DNA from: Candidatus Accumulibacter cognatus
GTDB lineage: Bacteria > Pseudomonadota > Gammaproteobacteria > Burkholderiales > Rhodocyclaceae
Direction of reading: 5' to 3'
Assembly: GCA_013414765.1 (NCBI GenBank)
Contig: CP058708.1
Span: 615,553 to 679,552 of the forward strand
DNA: 64,000 nt
The position numbers were made by a program, and so were the translations under genes. Position 1 is the first letter of the stretch; each line of letters opens with the position of its first letter. Below, piece by piece: positions 56,095 through 64,000 of this stretch. The notes beneath the pieces were generated by a model, which saw nothing but the letters and a program-made list of their open reading frames with translations, was not told the origin of the DNA and ran no database searches.

Positions 56095-57039
56095 CACGGT
56101 ATATTCCACATGGCTGCAGAGGGCCCTCACCGATTTGGGTGCTGACGTTCCGTTTGCCCAGGTTCGGGAGAAGATTCGCGAGCATGACGGGATCGGGATT
56201 GCGAATGGAGCTGCGGCAACGATCACAGAAGATCACGCCCGCAGGATAAGCATTACGGACAGGACAGGACGCCCGAAGCTCGCCCGACGAAGGAGGCGCT
56301 GACGTGGATCGCCGAAATCGACGGCAGCCTGATTCCGATGGTAGAAACGGGAAAGGCAGGCGATGAGGGTCCGCGGGATCGACGCAAGACCCGCCACTTG
56401 TTCTGGAAAGAAGGCAAGCTGTCGATGATCCGCCGTGCTGGCGAAGTAGCGCCCACCTTCGCGGTTACCTTGGGCGATGCCGCAGCCGCAGGAGCCGACA
56501 TCCTGCGGCTGGCGATAGCGGCCGGCTTCAACGAGCGCAGCCCTATCCATGGATGGGGTGACGGCGCCGTTTGGATTGAAGATCAGAGGGAGCGTCCGTT
56601 CGGTGCGCGATGCAAGGACCCTGTCGACTTCTTTCACGTGTGTGATTACTTTGAGGCGGCTAAGGTTTGCGCTGCCCACGATCCGAACTGGATTGAACGG
56701 CAGAAAGACTGCCTGAAAACGGACAGGCTTTCCGCGGTCCTGACGGCCCTTGCGCCTTTCCAGGAACCGGACTCCGTGCCGTCAGAACAGGCCCCGGTCC
56801 GTGGGGGTTACCGTGATCTGATCAACCGCCCAGGGCAATTCGACTATCCGGCCGCCATTCAAGCCGGCTTGCCTATCGGCTCCGGCGAGGTCGAGAGCGC
56901 ACATCGCTATGTGATTCAGAAACGCCTCAAACTACCAGGCGCCTGGTGGACACCAGAAAATGCCCAAGCCATGCTGAACCTCTGCGTCACCCGTGCAAAC
57001 GGCGGCCGGGATCGGTATTGGGACGCCTTGGCTGCTTGA
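56095..57039 (+). pseudogene. ISKra4-family transposase, truncated and frameshifted
   Basis: The first part reads WLQRALTDLGADVPFAQVRE and IREHDGIGIANGAAA up to a TGA near 56300. A frameshift near 56250-56300 leads to the second part, ALTWIAEIDGSLIPMVETGK, then RKTRHLFWKEGKLSMIRRAG, HGWGDGAVWIEDQ and LPIGSGEVESAHRYVIQKRL, the C-terminal ISKra4 core. The N-terminal third is missing. Confidence 0.8.
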
Positions 57040-57077
57040 GGTCTTTGCAACCGTCACTTTCGATCACACCCCGCAAT

Positions 57078-58458
57078 CTGTTGGCAACAAATAAAACTGT
57101 CCGGTTTTGTAGCACATGAATTGTTCGCTTTGACCGGGGCGGGGAAAGCGGTGGAGGGCGTAGCCCGGAACCGATTTCCCCGCCCCGAGCGGCCGCGGCG
57201 GATCTACGCAGCCACCTTCAAATTCGGAGGCATGACTTTGCCGGCTTCGTCATAGTCGGCTAATTTGCGCGGGCCATGCAGGATCGCCAGTGTGTGGTCA
57301 GTACGGCGCAGCACCGCCACCTTGGCCTTGACATGGTGGCAGCGATGACGATCGTTGGGAGTCTGCAAATTCATCCTCCCCTCGAAGCTGACGCAGTGGT
57401 CGTTGCCGACGGTGCGCTCGAACCGCTCGCATAGGATGTCGCCGAGCGGACCACCGATCCAGTCGACGAAGGCGCTGCCTTCTTCCATCGCCGGCTGCAT
57501 GAACTCGGCGTTGAACACCGGCCGATAGATTCCGGTCAGGTAGCGGTTGGCATCCGCCCTGTCGGTGATCCCGGCCAGCGCCAGTTCTCGCGGCAGGCGG
57601 TCCTGATGGGTGCGAAACATGCGCTCCGAGCGCCCGCGGGCTTCCGGCGAGCAATCGGCGATCATCTCGATTCCGAGGTGCTTCATGGCCTGCCCGAATG
57701 GTGTCAGGTTTTGCTGGTCCACCTTGCCCCCGGCTTCCGGCGTAGGCCAGTAGTGGCTGCCTCGGTCGGAGTAGAAGGTCGAGAAAAGTCCCAGCAATTC
57801 AATCACTTCACGAATACCTTGCAGGCTGCTCATCGTGTCTTCTTCCTCCACGAAGAACATCGAATAGGGTTCGTTGGTCGCGTCGTCCATGGTCACGATC
57901 AGATCCCATTTCTGCCCAGCGACCCCTTCGTGCCTGCTGCCATCCTGGTGAATCATCAACTCCGGCCACGGCGAACGCTCCCGGCGCTTCCGGTGCGCCC
58001 CACGGGCCTTGGCCTGGGGAACCAGGGCCGCTTCCTGCCGCCGACTCTTCACCCAGGTGTAGCTGCGTGCGCCACCGTCTTTTCGATACCACGCGCACAA
58101 GTGCTTCGCGCTCCACTCCTCGTGCCGCCCTCGGTACTTTTCTGTCAGCCGCATCACTTCATCATCTACCGGCACCCTCCTGTACGAAACATGCATCAGT
58201 CGCCGATCTATCAACCCCTCCATCCCGCCTTGCTCATACCGCGACAGATACCGTCGGAATGTCCGCCCGCAGACCCCCAGCCGACTCGCCGCCTCCGCTT
58301 GCGTCAGCCGACCCGCTTCCCATCCTCCATAGCTTCTTCAAATCGCATCTTCCTGATCTCCTGTAGCAACTCCGTCCGCCTCTTCTCGCTCCTCCTTCGG
58401 AGCAACATCAAACGGACAGATCATTTTCTACAAACCCGGACGATTACTTGTTCCCTAC
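57078..58458 (-). mobile_element. ISNCY (IS1202-like) element, copy B
   Basis: Same element as 19010-20350, inverted. It is flanked by a perfect 15-bp direct repeat ATCACACCCCGCAAT (57063-57077 and 58459-58473), the target duplication. Terminal repeats include ACTGTCCGGTTTTGTAG on the left and the complement of CTACAAACCCGGACG on the right. Its right end is 77 bp from the rppH start. Confidence 0.85.
57204..58348 (-). pseudogene. ISNCY-type transposase, frameshifted near the start
   Basis: The core from MEGLIDRRLMHVSYRRVPVD (58223) through KWDLIVTMDDATNEPYSMFF and STFYSDRGSHYWPTPEAGG is intact to 57204. The helix-turn-helix part (from ATG at 58348) is in another frame because one base is missing near 58335 relative to copy A, and copy A's first ATG is mutated here. 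It is therefore probably inactive, by lesions different from those of copy A. Confidence 0.82.
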
Positions 58459-58535
58459 ATCACACCCCGCAATGCTTTGCAAGGACAACAAAATGTGGAA
58501 GAATGCGGTAACTAATCGATTTGCAGGTTCTAGAA

Positions 58536-59081
58536 ATGCTTGACCGTGAAGGCTATCGCCCGAACGTCGGCATCATTCTTTGTAACGCCAGAAATGAGGT
58601 CTTCTGGGGCAAGCGTATCCGAGAGCATTCATGGCAGTTTCCGCAGGGTGGCATCAAACGTGGCGAAACGCCCGAGCAGGCGATGTACCGGGAGTTGCAT
58701 GAAGAAATCGGCTTGCTGCCCGAGCACGTGTACATTCTCGGTCGGACCAAAGACTGGTTGCGTTACGAAGTGCCGACGCACTGGATAAGACGCGAATGGC
58801 GTGGCAGTTACCGAGGGCAAAAACAGATCTGGTTTTTGCTGCGTCTAATTGGCCGCGACTGCGACGTCTCCCTGCGTTCATGCGACCATCCCGAATTTGA
58901 TGCTTGGCGGTGGAACACCTACTGGGTTTCACTTGACGCGGTAATCGAGTTCAAGCGCCGGGTCTATGAGCAGGCCCTGAATGAACTCGCCCGTTTCCTC
59001 AATTCGGATCACCGTCGTGGACGCCCTGCTTCCCCGCATGACCAAAGTCCTGCACCTGCTGAAATTCCAGGCAAGGAATGA
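58536..59081 (+). CDS. rppH: RNA 5'-pyrophosphohydrolase
   Basis: 181-aa Nudix enzyme that removes pyrophosphate from 5'-triphosphate mRNAs and so starts their decay. [20 protein letters not shown] is the family N-terminus, the Nudix box contains RELHEEIG, and [20 protein letters not shown] matches RppH. The start at 58536 is chosen for that N-terminus. The ISNCY element B lies close upstream and may have replaced its promoter. The stop overlaps the CNP1-like start (ATGA). Confidence 0.95.
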   Translation: MLDREGYRPNVGIILCNARNEVFWGKRIREHSWQFPQGGIKRGETPEQAMYRELHEEIGLLPEHVYILGRTKDWLRYEVPTHWIRREWRGSYRGQKQIWFLLRLIGRDCDVSLRSCDHPEFDAWRWNTYWVSLDAVIEFKRRVYEQALNELARFLNSDHRRGRPASPHDQSPAPAEIPGKE

Positions 59082-59653
59082 ATCGCTCCCTGCAGCTCCA
59101 GAGTCATCACAAGCGAACCCGCCAACACCTGTCGGTCGGAACATTGGTCGGCTGGCTTTGGTTGACAATGGCGGTACTTCCTTCGGCAAGCTGGTCGGCC
59201 ACTGCCAGCCGCGAAGTCGAAGAAAAGCGCGAGATGCAGGGCGAGGTGCTATTGCCCGCATTTCCACAACCCGACAAGCTGATCCCTTTTGTGGTCAGTG
59301 CGATGACCGATAACAGATTCATGATTGACAGCGAATCGCTGAGCATCGGCAGTGACGGTATATTCCGCTACACCCTGGTGATCGTCAGCCCTTCTGGCGC
59401 ACAGAATGTGAGTTATGAGGCAATGGACTGTTCGACCGCCGAACGTCGGATTTACGCTCTTGGCCGCGCAGATAAGACCTGGTCGAGAGCGCGTAGCGAT
59501 CAGTGGATGAAAATTGTGGACAACTCGCTCAATCGACACCACGCCGAACTTTATACCGATTATTTCTGCCCCATCGGCATATCAATACGCAACGCCGACG
59601 AAGTTCGTGAAGCGTTACGGCGTGGTGGCCACCCTTCAATGATGCGCCGCTAG
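59078..59653 (+). CDS. CNP1-like family exported protein
   Basis: 191-aa protein of the CNP1-like family, function unknown. Signal/anchor region [19 protein letters not shown] after a basic, Gln/His-rich N-terminus. The domain shows [40 protein letters not shown] and [16 protein letters not shown]. Coupled to rppH, the usual betaproteobacterial arrangement. Confidence 0.82.
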   Translation: MNRSLQLQSHHKRTRQHLSVGTLVGWLWLTMAVLPSASWSATASREVEEKREMQGEVLLPAFPQPDKLIPFVVSAMTDNRFMIDSESLSIGSDGIFRYTLVIVSPSGAQNVSYEAMDCSTAERRIYALGRADKTWSRARSDQWMKIVDNSLNRHHAELYTDYFCPIGISIRNADEVREALRRGGHPSMMRR

Positions 59654-59697
59654 TATCGATCATCGATGCACTTGAACAGCGACAGCAAAGACCACTG

Positions 59698-60321
59698 ATG
59701 ATTCCAGACCGATTCGTCATCGAATTTGACAAAGCCCTGCGCACCCTTTTCGCACCGGCACAGACCATTCGTGAAGTGCCGGGAAGCAAGGAGCCAGAAA
59801 CGGAATTGTCTGATCGGGAGCGTGCGCATGCCAGTTCCCTGATGCGCATTAATCACGTTGGTGAGGTCTGCGCACAGGCCCTTTACCAAGGGCAGGCACT
59901 GAGCTGTCGTGATCAGGCCCTTCGGCAAGCACTGGTGAAGGCCGCTGACGAAGAAACCGAACATCTGGCCTGGACCGAATACCGTATTGTTGAACTCGGC
60001 GGACGCCCGAGCCTGTTAAACCCGGTCTGGTACCTTGGCGCGCTGAGCATCGGGATTGCCGCGGGAAAGCTGGGCGACCCCTGGAGCCTGGGATTTCTCG
60101 CCGAAACCGAAAGGCAGGTCGAGGCTCACCTCGACCATCATCTTAGCGAGTTGCCGAACCAGGATACCAAATCACGAGCGATCGTGGCGCAGATGCGGCT
60201 CGACGAGATTGCGCACGCCGAAACCGCCGTGCGTCTTGGCGCACGTGAATTGCCGTCGCCAGCCAGCATGCTCATGAAACTTGCGGCGCGAACGATGACT
60301 CGTATTGCTTACTACATTTAA
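59698..60321 (+). CDS. coq7: 3-demethoxyubiquinol 3-hydroxylase
   Basis: 207-aa di-iron membrane-associated hydroxylase of ubiquinone synthesis. Two E...ExxH helical repeats carry the iron ligands: MRINHVGEVCAQALYQGQAL, DEETEHLAWTEYRI, and the C-terminal AQMRLDEIAHAETAVRLGA. Normal length. Convergent with the OsmC-type gene; a palindromic repeat fills the end. Confidence 0.94.
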   Translation: MIPDRFVIEFDKALRTLFAPAQTIREVPGSKEPETELSDRERAHASSLMRINHVGEVCAQALYQGQALSCRDQALRQALVKAADEETEHLAWTEYRIVELGGRPSLLNPVWYLGALSIGIAAGKLGDPWSLGFLAETERQVEAHLDHHLSELPNQDTKSRAIVAQMRLDEIAHAETAVRLGARELPSPASMLMKLAARTMTRIAYYI

Positions 60322-60391
60322 TGAAAGTCTCGCGTCAGCGCTTACGATCTCCTCTCCCACTCGTGTAGGAGAGGTCGGGGAAGCAAGAAAA

Positions 60392-60437
60392 GATCATGGC
60401 TTCCATGATCGGAGGTGCCTGAAAAAATAATGGCCGT
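60392..60437. repeat. Dispersed palindromic repeat, copy 3 (diverged)
   Basis: Minus-strand reading ACGGCCATTATTTTTTCAGG, then CACCTCCGATCATGG and AAGCCATGAT. It follows the same plan as copies 1 and 2 but with a decayed palindrome. On the minus strand it begins at the stop codon of the OsmC-type gene. A CTCTCC/GGAGAG hairpin lies beside it near 60350-60373. Confidence 0.65.
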
Positions 60438-60856
60438 CAGGCATCAACGATCTCGAAGTCATGCGTGATCTCGGCAGTTTTGCCGAGCATGATCGAGGCA
60501 GAGCAGTACTTGTCTTTCGATAACTCGATGGCACGCGCAACCGCTTCCGGTTTGAGTTGCTTCCCGCTCACGCGAAAGTGAAAATGTATGTGGGTAAAGA
60601 CTCTTGGCTCGGCCTCGGCACGCTCGGCCTGCAGGCTGACTTCACATCCGGTCACGGCATGACGCCCCTTTCTCAGAATCAAAACAACGTCGAACGCGGT
60701 ACACCCTCCCGTTCCGGCAAGCAGTAATTCCATCGGCCGCGGCGCCAGATTCCGTCCGCCAGCCTCGGGAGCTCCATCCATCACCACGGCGTGATTGCTC
60801 CCCGTTTCAGCGACAAAAGACATCCCGTCGCCAGTCCACTTTACCTTGCATTCCAT
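60437..60856 (-). CDS. OsmC family protein
   Basis: 139-aa OsmC/Ohr-like protein of the YhfA type, probably a peroxide- or thiol-active cytosolic protein. The conserved Cys pair is at LLLAGTGGCTAFDVVLIL (first) and KDKYCSASIM (second). AAGGAG precedes the ATG. Stands alone, convergent with coq7. Confidence 0.88.
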   Translation of the reverse strand: MECKVKWTGDGMSFVAETGSNHAVVMDGAPEAGGRNLAPRPMELLLAGTGGCTAFDVVLILRKGRHAVTGCEVSLQAERAEAEPRVFTHIHFHFRVSGKQLKPEAVARAIELSKDKYCSASIMLGKTAEITHDFEIVDA

Positions 60857-61100
60857 GCGCTGCTCCTTTTTCAGACAGTCATGAGACCCAGGCCTCGATA
60901 AACATGACCTTTAGTCGTTGGAAACGAATTGACGAACTTCGCGCAGCGTGTGCCGAACCAGCACTGCAACGAACGCCGAACGTTTGCCCGGACATTGATT
61001 GTAGCCGGAAGCGTTGCCCAGGTCCTGCCAAGCAGGATGCTGCATCGCAGCATATCTTCAGCGCTTAGCGCTTAAATGACGGTTTCAAACATTATGTATT
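60857..61100. other. Intergenic region upstream of OsmC-type gene
   Basis: Divergent spacer of the OsmC-type gene (minus) and the rplM side. No gene recognised. GC content drops near 61080-61150. It presumably contains the osmC-type promoter. The following part (61100-61368) is treated as a possible small RNA. Confidence 0.4.
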
Positions 61101-61368
61101 ATAAAACGGATGTTGATAATTTTACACTAACGCATTGAACATAAATTATTTCTATTTATAGGAAATCGAACCAGGCTATCCTTGCAAAAAAAATGGCGCA
61201 ACGCACAAAAAATACTTGAATTCCAGCCTAGGATGATCCATAATTCTTTCAACGCGATGACTTTGCAGTCAAGTTGGTCAAGCACCTCCAACCTGCTTCC
61301 CATGTCTCCTCCACCCTCCTCCTTTGGTGTGGATTTAGCGCGGCTCCATTGAGCCGCGCTTTTTTTTG
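61100..61368 (+). ncRNA. Candidate small RNA ending in a strong terminator
   Basis: About 240 bp without any coding frame precedes a near-perfect intrinsic terminator (61339-61368), so some transcript other than an mRNA should end there. An AT-rich stretch with TTGATA at 61113-61118 may hold a promoter. Just before the terminator lie two CTCCTCC-type anti-Shine-Dalgarno motifs (about 61304-61323). Exact 5' end unknown. An alternative is a long rplM leader with attenuation. Confidence 0.4.
61339..61368 (+). terminator. Strong intrinsic terminator upstream of rplM
   Basis: GCGCGGCTC (61339-61347), loop CATT, GAGCCGCGC (61352-61360), then eight T. It lies 160 bp before rplM and has no gene in front of it on the plus strand. 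Confidence 0.9.
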
Positions 61369-61527
61369 CCACATGAACATGGCTTGACGGGATCGGGCAA
61401 GCATATGCCCACAGCGGGGACGAGCAGTCCGGCTCTGAACCTTGCGAAACAGCGATTGACACCGGTCGCCGACTTACCATACCATGTTGGGCTTTCCGTT
61501 ATCAGGCAAATAAGGACGGCGTTCTTG

Positions 61528-61956
61528 ATGAAGACTTTCTCTGCCAAACCGCACGAAGTGTCACGCGAATGGCTTCTGGTTGATGCCACCGACAAGGTGC
61601 TGGGTCGCCTTGCCACAGAAATTGCTCGCCGCCTGCGCGGCAAGCACAAACCCGAATTCACTCCGCACGTGGATACGGGCGACTACATTGTCGTCACCAA
61701 TGTCGAAAAGTTGCGCGTCACCGGCAACAAGGCTGAGGACAAGAAATACTATCGCCACTCGGGCTATCCCGGAGGCATCTACGAAACGAATTTCACCAAG
61801 ATGCAGCAGCGCTTTCCAGGCCGCGTCCTTGAACAGGCCGTGAAGGGCATGCTCCCCAAGGGACCGCTCGGTTACGCAATGCTCAAGAAGATGAAGTGCT
61901 ACGCCGGCGCCACTCATCCGCATGCTGCCCAGCAGCCGAAAGTTCTGGAACTCTAA
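61528..61956 (+). CDS. rplM: 50S ribosomal protein L13
   Basis: 142-aa ribosomal protein with [40 protein letters not shown] and the conserved [26 protein letters not shown] precedes the ATG at 61528. Paired with rpsI as in most bacteria. Confidence 0.97.
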   Translation: MKTFSAKPHEVSREWLLVDATDKVLGRLATEIARRLRGKHKPEFTPHVDTGDYIVVTNVEKLRVTGNKAEDKKYYRHSGYPGGIYETNFTKMQQRFPGRVLEQAVKGMLPKGPLGYAMLKKMKCYAGATHPHAAQQPKVLEL

Positions 61957-61965
61957 GGGATCACC

Positions 61966-62358
61966 ATGGCTGAAAATTACTTCTATGGCACGGGACGGCG
62001 GAAATGCGCCGTCGCGCGCGTCTTCATGAAGCCGGGAAGCGGCAAGTTTATTGTCAATGGCAAACCGGTCGATGAATTCTTCTCGCGAGTTACGGGGCGC
62101 ATGATTGTTCGACAGCCGCTGCAGCTAGTCGAGCAAACGGCTGGCTTCGACATTCTCGTCAATGTTGCTGGCGGCGGCGAGTCCGGTCAGGCAGGCGCGG
62201 TTCGGCATGGCATTACGCGGGCGCTGATTGCCTACGACATGTCGCTCAAGCCAGCGCTTTCGAAAGCGGGCTTTGTCACTCGTGACGCCCGTGAAGTTGA
62301 ACGCAAGAAAGTTGGTTTCCACAAGGCACGTCGGCGCAAGCAGTTCTCGAAGCGCTGA
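61966..62358 (+). CDS. rpsI: 30S ribosomal protein S9
   Basis: 130-aa ribosomal protein: [51 protein letters not shown] and the basic C-terminal FSKR tail that reaches the P-site. AAGGGA precedes the ATG, 9 bp after rplM. A terminator follows. Confidence 0.97.
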   Translation: MAENYFYGTGRRKCAVARVFMKPGSGKFIVNGKPVDEFFSRVTGRMIVRQPLQLVEQTAGFDILVNVAGGGESGQAGAVRHGITRALIAYDMSLKPALSKAGFVTRDAREVERKKVGFHKARRRKQFSKR

Positions 62359-62378
62359 CCGCACCCTCTTGTACCGCG

Positions 62379-62401
62379 AAGCCGCCTATGGGCGGCTTTT
62401 G
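62379..62401 (+). terminator. Intrinsic terminator after rpsI
   Basis: AAGCCGCC, loop TATG, GGCGGCTT followed by TT. Ends the rplM-rpsI transcript. Confidence 0.85.
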
Positions 62402-62451
62402 TGTTCTCGTGGCTCGGGCACTTTCATTGCCAGTTATCGCGGAGACTGTTT

Positions 62452-63486
62452 ATGATCAAGGTTGGAATCGTCGGAGGCACCGGCTACACCGGCGTCGAAT
62501 TGCTGCGGCTTCTAGCGCAGCATCCAGCAGTGCAGCTTGTTGCCATCACCTCCCGAGGAGATGCCGGCACCGCGGTCTCCAGCATGTTTCCGAGTTTGCG
62601 CCGACGACTGAACCTGCAGTTCGAGGATCCAGCAAGCGCCAATCTGCAAGCCTGCGATGTGGTTTTTTTTGCCACACCGAACGGTGTCGCGATGCAACAG
62701 GCTCCGACTCTGCTCGACGTCGGCGTGCGCGTGATCGACCTCGCCGCTGATTTTCGCCTCAGCAACGTGGCCGAGTGGAACCAGTGGTACGGGACGCAGC
62801 ACTGCAGTCCGGAATGGGTCGCCCAGGCAGTCTATGGTTTGCCGGAATACCATCGAGCCGACATCCGCAACGCTCGCCTGGTCGCCAATCCGGGCTGTTA
62901 CCCGACGGCAGTGCAACTGGGCTTCATGCCGCTCCTCGAGGCCGGTGTGGTGGAACTGGATCATCTGGTTGCGGACGCGAAATCGGGCGTATCCGGGGCT
63001 GGGCGCAAGGCTGAGATCTCCTCCCTGTTCTCGGAAGCCGCCGACAATTTCAAGGCCTATGGCGTCCCCGGACACCGCCATCTGCCGGAGATTCGGCAGG
63101 GTCTGTCGAGAATGGCTGGCAACCCGGTCGGACTGACCTTTGTTCCCCACCTGACCCCTTTGATCCGAGGCATTCACGCCACTCTCTACGCGCGCATCAA
63201 CACCAAGAGTACAGTGGACTTTCAGGCGATCTTTGAAAAGCGCTACCAGAACGAGCCTTTTGTCGATGTCCTGCCGCCCGGTTCACATCCTGATACGCGC
63301 TCGGTACGAGCCGCCAACACCTGCCGTATCGCGGTGCATCGTCCCCAGGAAGGCAACGTTCTGGTTGTGCTCTCGGTCATCGACAACTTGGTCAAGGGCG
63401 CCGCAGGACAGGCTGTGCAAAACATGAACATCATGTTCGGCCTGCCGGAAACCGAAGGTCTCCGGCAACTGGCAGTGTTTCCCTGA
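62452..63486 (+). CDS. argC: N-acetyl-gamma-glutamyl-phosphate reductase
   Basis: 344-aa NADPH-dependent enzyme of arginine synthesis. N-terminal [20 protein letters not shown], the catalytic Cys in [20 protein letters not shown] and the C-terminal [20 protein letters not shown] are intact. CGGAG precedes the ATG at 62452. ISAs1 copy B is inserted 8 bp after the stop, without damaging the gene. Confidence 0.96.
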   Translation: MIKVGIVGGTGYTGVELLRLLAQHPAVQLVAITSRGDAGTAVSSMFPSLRRRLNLQFEDPASANLQACDVVFFATPNGVAMQQAPTLLDVGVRVIDLAADFRLSNVAEWNQWYGTQHCSPEWVAQAVYGLPEYHRADIRNARLVANPGCYPTAVQLGFMPLLEAGVVELDHLVADAKSGVSGAGRKAEISSLFSEAADNFKAYGVPGHRHLPEIRQGLSRMAGNPVGLTFVPHLTPLIRGIHATLYARINTKSTVDFQAIFEKRYQNEPFVDVLPPGSHPDTRSVRAANTCRIAVHRPQEGNVLVVLSVIDNLVKGAAGQAVQNMNIMFGLPETEGLRQLAVFP

Positions 63487-63494
63487 GACTGTAC

Positions 63495-64000
63495 CAGGGC
63501 AATCGCATGAATGCCATTGTCGTGAACCTTCGGAAATAATGGTTTACGCTCAAGGAGTTACGAATGGGCTGTTCACAGCTCATTGATTTGTGTAGTTTTC
63601 TGTCTTTTTGGGGTTTTCCATGGAGGCAGGAGGCAGGGTCCGGTTGATGGACGTGTGGGTTGGCGTGCGAGATCCGCGGCAGGCGAAGAAGGTCGAGCAC
63701 GACTTGGTGGAGATGCTGGTGGTGGCGGTGTGTGCGGTGCTCTCGGGTGCGGATGGCTTCGTGGAGATCGAAGCCTGGGCGAAGGAAAAGCTGGACTGGC
63801 TGCGCCGTTATCTCAAACTGGAGCGTGGCATTCCGTGCCATGACACGTTCGGGCGGGTGTTCGCGGCGATCGATCCCGGCGAGTTCGGTGCGGCTTTCCT
63901 GCGCTGGGTCGGCCAAGTCGTGCCGGCGTTGAGCCGGGAGGAAGTCGTGGCGATCGATGGCAAGACGAGTCGTCGTTCGGGGAAAGCGGGCGCCACGCCA
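63495..64000 (+). mobile_element. ISAs1-family insertion sequence, copy B (cut by window edge)
   Basis: Begins with the same terminal repeat CAGGGCAATCGCATGAAT and is nearly identical to copy A over the visible 506 bp; one difference is seen in the leader (AATGGTTTAC against AATGTTTTAC). It is in the opposite orientation to copy A. The right end lies beyond the window. Confidence 0.9.
63620..64000 (+). CDS. ISAs1-family transposase, N-terminal part
   Basis: First 127 codons of the same transposase as at 52188-53315, including DPRQAKKVEHDLVEMLVVAV and the start of the catalytic core VVAIDGKTSRRS. No lesion is visible; the rest is beyond the window. Confidence 0.9.
   Translation, partial: MEAGGRVRLMDVWVGVRDPRQAKKVEHDLVEMLVVAVCAVLSGADGFVEIEAWAKEKLDWLRRYLKLERGIPCHDTFGRVFAAIDPGEFGAAFLRWVGQVVPALSREEVVAIDGKTSRRSGKAGATP

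Noticed and set aside
52169-64000. Composite transposon bounded by two ISAs1 copies
   Set aside because: The interior is ordinary core genome (rplM, rpsI, argC, coq7), the copies face opposite ways, and no common target duplication is visible; independent insertions are simpler.

Overview
The window looks like a chromosomal segment of a high-GC betaproteobacterium, most likely a Rhodocyclales member of the Accumulibacter/Dechloromonas type. The basis is gene order and protein character: a fumarase class I, a bamE-fur divergon, accBC-aroQ-tlpA, mpl, a caa3-type cytochrome oxidase cluster with the betaproteobacterial DUF2970/DUF2909 small genes, aspS-nudB, rppH-CNP1 and rplM-rpsI-argC. The genus is inference; no rRNA or tRNA gene was seen.

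Layout. 0-4.6 kb: 5' part of acetyl-CoA synthetase, a UPF0114 membrane protein, fumarase, a RidA-like protein and glutamate racemase. 4.6-22.2 kb: a block rich in inorganic-ion transport and nucleotide-sensing genes (AI-2E permease; ArsB/NhaD-type permease with a CBS protein; DUF1538 permease with a PII-like and a CBS protein; TrkH; SulP-STAS; two CorC/HlyC proteins; NhaD), interrupted by a decayed ISNCY-type element, an IS3 scrap, two decayed CorC fragments and an IS1182 element. 23.9-36.8 kb: housekeeping genes (gpsA, trmL, dapB, bamE, fur, a PfkB kinase, prmA, accC, accB, aroQ, tlpA, mpl, ctaB).

36.8-44.6 kb is the respiratory block: heme O synthase, a subunit II-like protein without a CuA domain, DUF2244, then coxB(-cyt c)/coxA/small assembly protein/ctaG/DUF2970/coxC, and SURF1 plus an SCO-like protein. 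The divergent intergenic region carries two perfect FNR/Anr-type boxes, so oxygen probably controls the oxidase. At 44.8-48.5 kb rpoH, with a perfect CIRCE operator over its promoter, is divergent from a bufferin-type operon (Cys-rich precursor, DUF692 iron enzyme, DUF2063 partner, CWC-type Cys-rich protein). At 48.0-52.1 kb an aspS operon includes a secreted barnase-like RNase, its barstar and nudB.

52.2-58.5 kb is a pile of nested insertion sequences (ISAs1, truncated IS1595, IS630 split by an IS4-type element with a 10-bp target duplication, decayed ISKra4, decayed ISNCY). 58.5-63.5 kb returns to core genes (rppH, CNP1-like, coq7, osmC-like, rplM, rpsI, argC), and a second, inverted, nearly identical ISAs1 copy runs off the right edge. 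A dispersed palindromic repeat of about 45 bp occurs three times at gene ends (4.5, 44.8 and 60.4 kb).
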